From: UBA830 sp036339975
Lineage (GTDB): Bacteria; Pseudomonadota; Alphaproteobacteria; MPNO01; UBA830
Reading direction: 5' to 3'
Assembly (NCBI GenBank): GCA_036339975.1
Contig: JAYYZV010000016.1
Location: forward strand, 1 to 13,537
Length of the DNA: 13,537 nt
The notes beneath the pieces were generated by a model. The model had not been told where the DNA came from, did not search any database, and saw only the letters and a program-made list of their open reading frames with translations. Shown piece after piece: positions 1-7,104 of the stretch; within the stretch, counting starts at the first letter, position 1, and the number at the start of each line of letters is the position of its first letter. Both the position numbers and the translations under genes were made by a program.

Positions 1-84
1 GCGTACGCAAAAATATATGACAACCCCATACCGAAAAATGAGGAATTCACCGAGATGAAGAGCGAATTTGGAGGTATGCCGTAG
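1..84 (+). CDS. Possible C-terminal end of an unidentified protein (cut by window edge)
   Basis: Frame 1 is open from the first base to a TAG at 82-84 and gives 27 residues ending in EFGGMP. The peptide is charged and reads like a normal soluble protein tail (for example AYAKIYDNP, then PKNEEFTEMK). It is too short to assign a family, and an open stretch of this length also occurs by chance. It lies on the same strand as the MFS gene, about 215 bases upstream of it. The upstream sequence outside the window would settle it. Confidence 0.35.
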   Translation, partial: AYAKIYDNPIPKNEEFTEMKSEFGGMP

Positions 85-298
85 ATACATAGCCATGGAT
101 TTGATCGCCCGCCAAACCTAGATCAACCACCGAAATTAACCAGCGGATGATCGCAAGTCATACGAGCAGGCTCAGTCACTGGGCGGCCATTGAAACGACG
201 ATCCCGATGGCAGCTGGCCACCAACCAAGTGATGGTCCACCGTGACAGGGGCTAGCCTGGATGGCAGATTGCTATAACTAAGCGTAAACTCCGCGCCC

Positions 299-1474
299 AT
301 GGCATCCTACTCCTCTCCACTTCGCACCGCCTTTGCAGGCTTGATCACCATGGCAGCCGTGATGGGGGTCGGTCGCTTTGCTTACACGCCAATTCTGCCC
401 GATATGGCGGAAGCTGTCGCCTTGTCCAAAAGTCAGGCAGGCGCAATTGCCGCCGCTAATTTTCTCGGTTATCTAGTCGGTTCTCTTGCCGCGGGGTCTA
501 AGTTTCTCAAAGGGAACAGGCGTACGTGGATGCTTTCGATGCTGGCATTGAGCGCTGCTACGACTGGCGCCATGGCCATGACGATATCAGTCTCCGCCTA
601 CCTTGTTATCCGTTTTGTTGCCGGCAGCTGCAGTGCGCTCGTGATGGTATTTGGCTCTGCGATAGTGTTGGACCGCCTGACATCGATGGGGCGACCCAAC
701 CTGACGCACCTCCATTTCGCAGGCGTCGGCACCGGCATGGCCGTCTCGGCAGTCATTGTCGCCGGTCTTGGCACCTATTCGATAGGCTGGGCGTCCCAGT
801 GGTTAGCATGCGCCCTCGCAAGCCTGATAGCTTTCGTCCTTGTTATCGTCATGCTGCCCCCCAACCATGGGGATACCTCGCTACCAATGGTCGGCACGAC
901 GACCAAACTCGACCGCCGAATGATCCCTCTGTCTCTGTCATACGGCCTTTTCGGTTTCGGATATGTTATCACCGCCACCTTCATCTCGGCTTTGGTCCGT
1001 CAGACCCCGTCCATAGCTGCAGTAGAGCCAGTGATATGGCTAATAGTTGGTCTCGCTGCGATTCCATCCGTAGCGGTGTGGGGCTGGATAGGACGACGCC
1101 TCGGCAATCCCGCCAGTATGGCACTTGCGTGTGTGTTCGAAGCTGCGGGGGTCGCCGCAACCGTCCTGTTCGATAGCACCGCCGCCGTTTTGATAGGTGG
1201 CACCCTATTGGGTGGTACATTCATGGGCATCACCGCGTTAGGCATGATGACCGCCCGAGAACTCGCGATGAGGGAAGACGGCGGCGACCCTCGCCGAATG
1301 CTCGGCCTGATTGTAGCCGCCTTCGGTACGGGTCAAATAATTGGCCCTGCCTACGGGGGATATATCGCGAATATTACCGGTAGCTATACAGTGCCGAGCC
1401 TTACCGCCTCGTTCGCGCTAGTTTTGGCCGCCGGGCTGGCTCTATTCGTAAAGGCGGACCGATCTAGCGCCTAA
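299..1474 (+). CDS. MFS transporter, YbfB/YjiJ family
   Basis: A 391-residue, strongly hydrophobic protein with the usual length and about 12 predicted membrane helices of a major facilitator carrier in the inner membrane. The N-terminus carries the hallmark of the YbfB/YjiJ group: MGVGRFAYTPILPDM at residues 22-36 in the first helix. A Gly-rich turn with basic residues (GSKFLKGNRRT, about residues 66-76) follows helix 2, as expected for the cytoplasmic loop 2-3. The two halves are separated by a soluble stretch near residues 187-207 (PPNHGDTSLP onward). The substrate cannot be read from sequence; members of this group are mostly uncharacterised and annotated as drug or metabolite exporters. 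ATG 299 is the only sensible start because the next Met codons fall inside helix 1, but there is no clear Shine-Dalgarno before it. The gene is convergent with the GMC oxidoreductase, with only 80 bases between the stops and no obvious terminator. Confidence 0.88.
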   Translation: MASYSSPLRTAFAGLITMAAVMGVGRFAYTPILPDMAEAVALSKSQAGAIAAANFLGYLVGSLAAGSKFLKGNRRTWMLSMLALSAATTGAMAMTISVSAYLVIRFVAGSCSALVMVFGSAIVLDRLTSMGRPNLTHLHFAGVGTGMAVSAVIVAGLGTYSIGWASQWLACALASLIAFVLVIVMLPPNHGDTSLPMVGTTTKLDRRMIPLSLSYGLFGFGYVITATFISALVRQTPSIAAVEPVIWLIVGLAAIPSVAVWGWIGRRLGNPASMALACVFEAAGVAATVLFDSTAAVLIGGTLLGGTFMGITALGMMTARELAMREDGGDPRRMLGLIVAAFGTGQIIGPAYGGYIANITGSYTVPSLTASFALVLAAGLALFVKADRSSA

Positions 1475-1554
1475 TATAAATTGCGGGCTTAAGACACCTC
1501 GAAAATACCGGCGCTACTGCAACTGAGCCCAGATCAAGCAAAACCGAGGCGCGA

Positions 1555-3276
1555 CTAATCCCGAGCCAGCAAACCATCAGCGACTTTTTCCGCACACATG
1601 ATCGTTGGAATGTTGGTATTTGCGCGCGGTACGCAAGGAAACAACGACGCATCACATACCGTCAGCCCTTCGACGCCGTAAACGGAAGCCGACGGATCAG
1701 TAACCGCTGCCGGATCGTCCTCCATCCCCATACGACAGGTGCCTGACGGGTGCCAGCAGCCAGTAACATTTTCCCGGATAAATTCTTCCATCCGTTTTTC
1801 ATCGCCGAGGAGGTCTGACAGCGTTAGACCCATAGTGATCAATCCGTTTATCGCTGCCCGGCGCAAAGGCCCAGGCCCATCCATGATTGCAGCCAAAATA
1901 TTGGTCAGCATGCGGTTCTTGGCGTTTACGGCACCGATCCGGCGAACCCGTTCCGAATAAGAGCTGGGGAACGGGTCAGTTGCAACGTCTGCCATATCCG
2001 GGTGGGCGAAATAGCCTGCCATTCGGTGGACGCCCTCCGAGAGACGGTCGTAATCACGCCGGTCTGACAAAAGATTAAAATCTACATCTGGTTCGGCAGA
2101 GGAATCTGCGCTGCTCAAAAGTACACGACCTCGAGAATATGGCTTATTGCACCACATCAGGAATGACCCTAAGCGGAGCCCGACGGCGTGCCAAGCCGAT
2201 TTAGCCGTCACCGATGCGTACATGTCGCCTGGACCACAGTCTTCAACGCCGGAGCTATAACGAAGTGAGATCTGGGCGTGACGTCGGGTGCCGGTGTCCG
2301 GCTTCAGGCGAGCCTTTGACTTCAGATAAGCGGATACAGCAATAGTGGGATGCTCGTTCAGATTAGCGCCGACCCCGGCGCGGTCGGCGATCACGTCGAC
2401 GCCCATTTCTTTTAGGTGGTTCCCTCTCCCGATGCCCGAACGCATAAGCAGCGTCGGCGTATGTAACGCTCCCGCCGAGACAACAACATGCCGCGCGTTG
2501 AGATTAAAACGACGGCCATTCTGGTTGACTACAGCGCCCGTCGCTGTGCGGCCGTCGAAAACCACACGCTCCGCCATAGTCTCAGAAAGGATATGTAAAT
2601 TGTCCCTACTCCGAACATCTCTGTTGAGATAACCCATCGACGCCGATACTCGGGCTTCGTCACTGTTCGAGATAGTGCTGCGAAACCAGCCGTCCTCGAA
2701 AAAACCATTCTGGTCTTCCAACTGCTTGAGACCGCTATCCGAAAGCACGCCTGCGACGACGCGGGTGAATTCCGGCCAGTGTTTTTCGGGAACCCGTCGT
2801 ATAAGGATAGGGCCTTCCGAACCGTGATATTCACTCTGATTATCCTCGTCCGTTTCCAACTTACGGAAATATGGAAGAACGTCTGCCCAGCCCCAACCTT
2901 TTGCGCCGAGTCTCTCCCACTCATCGTAATCCAACGGGGAGCCACGATTGGCCATCTGCGCGTTAACAGAGGAGCCACCGCCCACAACTCGCGCCTGCTC
3001 CATGAAGCGCGGCGTCGCTCGGATTTCGGAATTCGTCGGGGTGTGTGAAAGTCGGACTTCCAACTCCCGCCAGTGGTACGATGGGTTAAAGGAAGCACCC
3101 ATCGGGTATGAGTCCAGCATGTCTTCTGGCTCGTTCCCGGGTGCGTAATCCTTGCCGGCTTCCACTAAAAGAACATTATTAGCCGGCGAAGCCGATAGAC
3201 GATTCGCAAGAACGCAGCCGGCCGATCCGCCGCCGAGAATGACGTAATCAAATATTTTTTTTTCGATGTCTGACAC
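1555..3276 (-). CDS. GMC family FAD-dependent oxidoreductase (choline dehydrogenase-like)
   Basis: A 573-residue flavoprotein of the glucose-methanol-choline family, which oxidises primary alcohols or polyols using FAD. The Rossmann dinucleotide motif GGGSAG is at residues 15-20, right at the N-terminus, followed by the beta-2 acidic end VEAG. The first GMC signature is present (ARVVGGGSSVNAQ, about residues 94-106). The second signature appears as SAGALHTPTLLMRSGIG near residue 270. The catalytic pair is seen as His509 in WHPSGTCRMG and Asn553 in RANTNIP, so the enzyme looks active. Length matches choline dehydrogenase-like members, but this group has very varied substrates and BetA is not implied; no betaine or choline gene is nearby. 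Translation starts at a GTG (3276) preceded by GAGG about eight bases upstream. It is divergent from the F420-type reductase gene across a 148-base shared promoter region. Confidence 0.92.
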   Translation of the reverse strand: MSDIEKKIFDYVILGGGSAGCVLANRLSASPANNVLLVEAGKDYAPGNEPEDMLDSYPMGASFNPSYHWRELEVRLSHTPTNSEIRATPRFMEQARVVGGGSSVNAQMANRGSPLDYDEWERLGAKGWGWADVLPYFRKLETDEDNQSEYHGSEGPILIRRVPEKHWPEFTRVVAGVLSDSGLKQLEDQNGFFEDGWFRSTISNSDEARVSASMGYLNRDVRSRDNLHILSETMAERVVFDGRTATGAVVNQNGRRFNLNARHVVVSAGALHTPTLLMRSGIGRGNHLKEMGVDVIADRAGVGANLNEHPTIAVSAYLKSKARLKPDTGTRRHAQISLRYSSGVEDCGPGDMYASVTAKSAWHAVGLRLGSFLMWCNKPYSRGRVLLSSADSSAEPDVDFNLLSDRRDYDRLSEGVHRMAGYFAHPDMADVATDPFPSSYSERVRRIGAVNAKNRMLTNILAAIMDGPGPLRRAAINGLITMGLTLSDLLGDEKRMEEFIRENVTGCWHPSGTCRMGMEDDPAAVTDPSASVYGVEGLTVCDASLFPCVPRANTNIPTIMCAEKVADGLLARD

Positions 3277-3424
3277 GTTCCTCGCCCAATTGTTTGGTCC
3301 TGTGAAACTTAAATAGTTTACCCCGGAATTCCAGCAATTCTCGGGCCAGCAACCAATCCGAAAAATAGGGGTTTCGATAAGGAGAAATCAGCATTAAATA
3401 CCGGCTATAGATAGGGGATTTTAT

Positions 3425-3859
3425 ATGGCACAACCAGTTTGGGCTAGAGAACATGTAGAGCGCTACTGTAGAACTGGCGGAATTGATGGTCACATATGGA
3501 CCGGGTTTGACGGAAAAGGTGATTTCCCGTGCCTTCTATTGACCACCAAGGGTCGACTATCGGGCAAGGACCGAATAACACCCTTGATATATGGAAGGGA
3601 CAACGATGCATTCGTGGTGATCGGGTCTCAGGGTGGCAGACCCACGCACCCTAACTGGTACTTAAACCTTCAAGAAAATCCCGACGTTAGCGTACAGGTC
3701 AAAGATAATGTATTTACCGCCGCCGCGCGAACGGCAGATGCGGCCGAATACAGCCGGCTCTGGCCGATGATGGCGAAGATTTACCCGCCGTATGACGACT
3801 ATAGGGAAAAAGCAATAGACCACCGCGAAATACCGGTCGTCATTCTGACAAGAGCTTAG
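3425..3859 (+). CDS. Deazaflavin-dependent nitroreductase family protein (DDN-like, split beta-barrel)
   Basis: A 144-residue protein that matches the whole pattern of the nitroreductase/deazaflavin (F420H2)-dependent reductase family. It has LLLTTKGRLSGKDRITPL at residues 37-54 (the strand-turn TxGRxSGxxRxTPL), VVIGSQGGRPTHPNWYLNL at 64-82 (the GxxxHPxWYxNL motif), PDVSVQV at 86-92 and a C-terminal block with REIPVVIL at 134-141. In mycobacteria members bind F420 and reduce quinones or nitro compounds; many proteobacterial homologues are uncharacterised and some may bind another flavin. GGGGA lies about eight bases before ATG 3425. The gene is divergent from the GMC oxidoreductase, so shared regulation is possible. 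No F420 biosynthesis gene is present in this window. Confidence 0.85.
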   Translation: MAQPVWAREHVERYCRTGGIDGHIWTGFDGKGDFPCLLLTTKGRLSGKDRITPLIYGRDNDAFVVIGSQGGRPTHPNWYLNLQENPDVSVQVKDNVFTAAARTADAAEYSRLWPMMAKIYPPYDDYREKAIDHREIPVVILTRA

Positions 3860-4027
3860 TTACACCTCAGGATCCCGTTACGTATTACGTTACCAAGAAT
3901 GCTCCCCAAGACACGTGATACAGGGGATTCTCTTGTTTTCTGGACTGTACCGCCAGAGAGCATCTCGAAATATTCAGCTGCTTAAATAAAGCATCCGTCT
4001 AATCGTGAAAGAGTGACCGTGGTCATA
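3860..4027. other. Intergenic gap between convergent genes
   Basis: A 168-base gap between the stops of the DDN-like gene and the epimerase. It contains only weak inverted repeats (TCTGG/CCAGA at 3939-3957 and TGACC/GGTCA around 4014-4025), with no T-tract on either strand, so I cannot point to a real intrinsic terminator. No open frame of interest is seen. Confidence 0.5.
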
Positions 4028-5056
4028 TCAAGAACCAAAAAGCGTTTTGTTGTCGACAACCCACTTCACTAATCTTTCTACACCCACCTCTACGCTTATT
4101 TTGGGCTTCCATCCTGTCAGGGCCTCTGCCTTGCGGATATCGGAGATGTAGACAGGCTGGTCGCCAATTCGTGTCTCTCCAAACTCCAAGGGTATTTCAT
4201 GACCCAGCAGCCCCTCCAGCAGAGCAAGAAACTGAAGCAGCGAGACAGCCTGTTCTGGACCTCCACCTATATTGAATACCTCCCCACTATATTTACCGAT
4301 ATCATCAGAGATCAGCACAAAGAGATCCATTAGATCATCTATATACAGGATGTCTCGAACCTGTTTACCCGTTCCGTACAAAGTGATCGGCTTACCGGTG
4401 ACAGCAGCAATAATGAACCAGGCAACCCAGCCTTGATCTTCGATGCCAAACTGACGGGGACCGTAAATGCAGCTTTGTCGAAGCACCGTCGCAGACAACC
4501 CATAAGAACGACTGTAATCCATCGCATATTGATCGGCAGACCCTTTTGAACAACCGTAGGGAGAATGAAAATCTAGCGCTCGAGTTTCCGCTACCCCGTC
4601 AGGCAATTCCGCAAATTTGTACATCGTTTCCGTTTCGCGAATTTCAAGGTCCCCCAACCCACCATACACTTTGTTAGTGGATACCATTACCAAACCCGGT
4701 TGACTGGAAGAATGACGTATAGCCTCCAAGAGATTTAGGGTGCCGACCGCATTGACCTCGAAATCACGATACGGATCGACCAAGGAAGTTGTGACAGCAA
4801 CCTGGCCGGCGAGGTGTACAATCACCTCAGATTTTTCTGAAAACTCCTGCAAATGCTCGTGATTTGACGAAATATCGGCCTCGATGAACTCCATCCCATC
4901 AGGATGTCTCTCCGCCAGCCATGATAAATTCTTTTGGGCGCCGGGACGGGACAGATCGTCTAAAATCACGACAGCTTGCCCGTCACTGAGAAGCCGGTCG
5001 CAAAAATTAGTTCCTATAAATCCAGCGCCGCCCGTAACACCAAACGTTGTAGCCAT
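4028..5056 (-). CDS. NAD-dependent epimerase/dehydratase, CDP-paratose 2-epimerase-like
   Basis: An extended short-chain dehydrogenase (342 residues from ATG 5056) that closely resembles CDP-paratose/CDP-tyvelose 2-epimerase, which interconverts the last two CDP-3,6-dideoxyhexoses for O-antigen. The NAD motif TGGAGFIG starts seven residues in. The block HLAGQVAVTTS, the STNKVYG segment, the long DFHSPYGCSKG containing the YxxxK pair, then DQGWVAWF and GKQVRDILY are all features I recall from the tyvelose epimerase family. An upstream ATG at 5125 would add 23 polar residues with no family support. I prefer 5056 because the Rossmann strand begins there as in relatives and a GGGGA sits nine bases before it. 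No CDP-sugar synthesis or glycosyltransferase gene flanks it, so the sugar substrate is inferred; another nucleotide sugar 2- or 4-epimerase is possible. Confidence 0.85.
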   Translation of the reverse strand: MATTFGVTGGAGFIGTNFCDRLLSDGQAVVILDDLSRPGAQKNLSWLAERHPDGMEFIEADISSNHEHLQEFSEKSEVIVHLAGQVAVTTSLVDPYRDFEVNAVGTLNLLEAIRHSSSQPGLVMVSTNKVYGGLGDLEIRETETMYKFAELPDGVAETRALDFHSPYGCSKGSADQYAMDYSRSYGLSATVLRQSCIYGPRQFGIEDQGWVAWFIIAAVTGKPITLYGTGKQVRDILYIDDLMDLFVLISDDIGKYSGEVFNIGGGPEQAVSLLQFLALLEGLLGHEIPLEFGETRIGDQPVYISDIRKAEALTGWKPKISVEVGVERLVKWVVDNKTLFGS

Positions 5057-5416
5057 GTCGACTTTTCCCCGTCGCTGCGCGCCATCATGAAACGCGTCTT
5101 GTTGTACCTGTGGTTGCTCAGTCATACCGGATTGGTTGTGCTATTGATCCTGTCCGGTTCAGTATTTTCAAATATTCAAATAAAATTTTTCGGCATCAAT
5201 AACAAACTTCACCATGAGACAGGATACATCATTGCCAGTAAAACATTGTAGGTCTCATAAGTTTTGTTTTAAAACACATCACATAAAAGAACCGACGGCA
5301 TTCCTGCTCAAAACATGCGGGTCGGACCCCGGTAAATCCGTTTTATGATGAGAGGTTTGCTTTAATTCCGTTCGGTGACCTTCGAGCCGTAGAAATTATA
5401 TAATGAGGGCGAAGTA
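5057..5416. other. Divergent intergenic region between epimerase and BASS genes
   Basis: About 360 bases, A+T-rich, between two divergent genes, so it should hold promoters for both. I see a hairpin at 5292-5325 (listed separately) and a plus-strand 54-codon frame with a hydrophobic segment at 5087-5251 (see findings), but no clean sigma-70 promoter that fits either start. If the epimerase starts at 5125 the region shrinks to 291 bases. Confidence 0.5.
5292..5325. repeat. Imperfect inverted repeat (possible leader hairpin or operator)
   Basis: CCGAC (5292-5296) pairs with GTCGG (5321-5325), and GCAT (5298-5301) pairs with ATGC (5315-5318), leaving a 13-base loop and a small internal bulge. 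It lies about 90 bases before the BASS start codon. There is no T-run after it, so it is not a typical terminator. A leader structure or protein-binding site is possible; chance is not excluded. Confidence 0.3.
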
Positions 5417-6265
5417 ATGGGTATAATTGCCGAAATTTTCCTGCCTTTGGCGCTGGCATTTATCATGTTTGCACTGGGGCTGGGGCTTACGGTCGAAGAT
5501 TTCGCTCGCGTAATAAAACAGCCAAAAGATTTTTTTATCGGCGCGGCCTCCCAGTTGGTTTTGTTGCCTGTGGTCGCATTCGTTCTAGTCAGTATATGGC
5601 CGATGAACCCCGAGATCGCACTTGGGGTAATGATTATCGCAGCGGCGCCAGGTGGGGTCACATCTAATATCCTAACCTCATTTGCTCGTGGCGACGTAGC
5701 GCTCTCGATATCTTTAACGGCGGTCATAAGTCTAGTTTGCGTAATCACAATACCAATAATCGTAGTTTTCGCTCATGGACACCTAATTGGCGGTGGGATC
5801 GGGGAGATCTCAATCACCAAGACGGCGCTTAGCGTTTTCCTCATCGTGACCGTGCCAACATTGATCGGAATTATCGTCCGGCAGTATGCGCAGGGTTTTT
5901 CCAGGGTATTTGAACCTTGGGCAAACCGTATTTCGACCGTTCTGTTTGTCATTGTTTTGCTGGGCGCAATTCTTCAGCAGCGGGACAATATCATTCCATT
6001 TTTTGCAGAAGCCGGTTTGGTCACATTAGTATTAAACGTCCTGATGATGGCACTCGCATATGCCATTGCGCGCATTTTCGCCTCAGGCGCTCCTCAGCAA
6101 GCAGCAATTTCAATAGAATGTGGGCTCCAAAACGGGACCCTTGCCATTGCAATTTCGTCGCTTCTGTTTGGAGGTGGCCTAACTTCTGTTCCCGCCGCCA
6201 CTTATAGTCTAATTATGTTTGTGTCTGCCTTGGTTTTCATTTCCATACTGCGGAAAAAAAATTAG
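5417..6265 (+). CDS. Bile acid:sodium symporter (BASS/SBF) family transporter
   Basis: A 282-residue polytopic membrane protein with about nine to ten hydrophobic helices, slightly shorter than typical members. The SBF hallmark segments are present: AAPGGVTSNILTSFARGD at residues 76-93 (the conserved GG..SN..T..A.GD crossover region that lines the sodium/substrate sites) and ECGLQNGTLAIA at residues 234-245 (the conserved E..xQN of the second crossover), with Glu234 and Asn239 retained. Bacterial members carry organic anions such as bile acids, pantoate, pyruvate or other carboxylates with Na+; the substrate here cannot be deduced. ATG 5417 is preceded by GAGGGCGAAG, a good ribosome binding site. 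The gene stands alone on its strand and is convergent with the 6530-7039 gene. Confidence 0.88.
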   Translation: MGIIAEIFLPLALAFIMFALGLGLTVEDFARVIKQPKDFFIGAASQLVLLPVVAFVLVSIWPMNPEIALGVMIIAAAPGGVTSNILTSFARGDVALSISLTAVISLVCVITIPIIVVFAHGHLIGGGIGEISITKTALSVFLIVTVPTLIGIIVRQYAQGFSRVFEPWANRISTVLFVIVLLGAILQQRDNIIPFFAEAGLVTLVLNVLMMALAYAIARIFASGAPQQAAISIECGLQNGTLAIAISSLLFGGGLTSVPAATYSLIMFVSALVFISILRKKN

Positions 6266-6332
6266 ACAAGAACCCACCGCTTATGCCGTACCAAATAGTT
6301 TAACGAATAGTCCGATTAAGTCTCTTTATTAA

Positions 6333-6350
6333 AATATTGATTTCAATATT
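6333..6350. repeat. Perfect 8-bp inverted repeat, operator-like
   Basis: AATATTGA (6333-6340) and TCAATATT (6343-6350) form perfect 8-base arms around TT. A hairpin with a 2-base loop is sterically poor, so a dimeric-protein binding site is the more natural reading. It abuts AGGAGG at 6351-6356 directly, where a bound protein would block translation or transcription of the short frame that follows. No family is inferred. Confidence 0.4.
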
Positions 6351-6359
6351 AGGAGGCGT

Positions 6360-6455
6360 TTGCAAAATTCAATTGGGCGTTTTGGGGACCTTGGCGCCTC
6401 TATATTAATAGCTTTTTGGGACATTTTTATCACGGTTATTTTCTTCTATTTCTAG
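6360..6455 (+). CDS. Possible 31-aa single-helix membrane peptide
   Basis: Starting at a TTG there is a 31-codon frame ending in TAG 6453-6455. Its product begins MQNSIGRFGDLG and continues as an uninterrupted hydrophobic stretch with Trp, Phe and Tyr, like a one-pass membrane peptide. A perfect AGGAGG occurs at 6351-6356, but only three bases separate it from the TTG, shorter than the usual 5-9, and no ATG or GTG is available in frame. The A+T-rich base composition alone favours hydrophobic codons, so this may be chance or the tail of a decayed gene. Confidence 0.18.
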   Translation: MQNSIGRFGDLGASILIAFWDIFITVIFFYF

Positions 6456-6529
6456 CTACTGTGTTTTATTCGAAATCTTCGTTTTTGGGGTTCTGGCAAA
6501 GGTAGGCAGACGCCAATTAATCCCGACTG

Positions 6530-7039
6530 TCAGTAATAGTCCTTCATTTGATCGATTTCGTAGCCCACGTCCAATGCCTTTTCGGCTTTGCGGATTGTGC
6601 GCCAGACTTCTTGCCAAGCATGGAACGCCTCCTTCTGTTTTTCACGAGCGGCGCGGATCTGGGGGGTCATGCCCCGCGGCGGTGGCGGTGGCGGGGTGTA
6701 AATCGCACTCTCTTCAATACGAAGTTCGGTGAGGATCAACCTGAGCGTTTCGTATTGAGATTTTTGAGCACGGTAGTCAATAGTCCCGAGCGCAATTTCA
6801 ATCTCCCTAGAAACGTTATCATGACAAATAGTCAGCACATAACGTCCGTCAGGAAGTTCTTCGTTTGTCACGCTCTGGATCGCGCAGAGTTGTTCCAAAA
6901 CCCTGAGCAGTCCCTGATCTCCGATATATGCCCGCATTGCTATAGAATCCCACTGGCCAAGCGCTTTGTCGCATAGCCAATGGGCGGACGCTAGTACGAT
7001 GGGCCAAGAAGCCCTACTGACCACGGTCCGAATGAGCAC
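6530..7039 (-). CDS. Hypothetical protein with hexaproline linker
   Basis: A 169-residue protein that I do not recognise. Residues from about 35 to 110 look like a compact mixed alpha/beta domain (RAYIGDQGLLRVLEQL, DGRYVLTICHD, YETLRLILTELRIEE). A run of six prolines (116-121) then separates it from a charged, helical C-terminus (about 125-169) rich in Lys, Glu, Arg and Trp and ending KDYY. There is no signal peptide or membrane helix. The longest frame starts at GTG 7039, immediately after an in-frame TGA, with weak initiation signals. An internal ATG at 6937 (residue 35), with GGGA 10 bases upstream, may be the true start. It follows the adenylate cyclase by 65 bases on the same strand, so co-transcription is plausible and it may be an effector or partner, but that is inference. 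Confidence 0.6.
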   Translation of the reverse strand: MLIRTVVSRASWPIVLASAHWLCDKALGQWDSIAMRAYIGDQGLLRVLEQLCAIQSVTNEELPDGRYVLTICHDNVSREIEIALGTIDYRAQKSQYETLRLILTELRIEESAIYTPPPPPPRGMTPQIRAAREKQKEAFHAWQEVWRTIRKAEKALDVGYEIDQMKDYY

Positions 7040-7104
7040 TCACGGTCGCACTCCATCAACCTTTATTGCGCTACGTTTTCCCGGACAATACGCCCATCCT
7101 GTGG

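Larger units (their letters stand above)
6266..6529. other. A+T-rich intergenic gap downstream of the BASS gene
   Basis: A 264-base gap between convergent genes and one of the most A+T-rich stretches of the window (line 6301-6360 has 16 G/C in 60 by hand count). It contains a perfect 8-base inverted repeat and a possible tiny membrane-peptide frame, both listed separately. No intrinsic terminator with a T-tract is seen for either convergent gene. Confidence 0.6.

Noticed and set aside
526..1176. A 216-codon plus-strand frame inside the MFS gene
   Set aside because: It overlaps a clearly coding membrane-protein gene in another frame, is rich in Arg, Cys and His as shadow frames are, and shows no family motif.
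2529..3098. A 189-codon minus-strand frame inside the GMC gene
   Set aside because: Same strand, different frame from a gene with complete GMC motifs; Ser/Arg/Trp-rich low-sense product.
3321..3345. Imperfect stem around GGAATTCC in the GMC/DDN divergent region
   Set aside because: Only five contiguous pairs plus three after an internal loop; too weak to call a regulatory element.
5375..5404. GTGACC and TATAAT with 18-base spacing before the BASS gene
   Set aside because: The -10 ends only 12 bases before the start codon, so a transcript from it would lack the good GAGGGCGAAG ribosome binding site.
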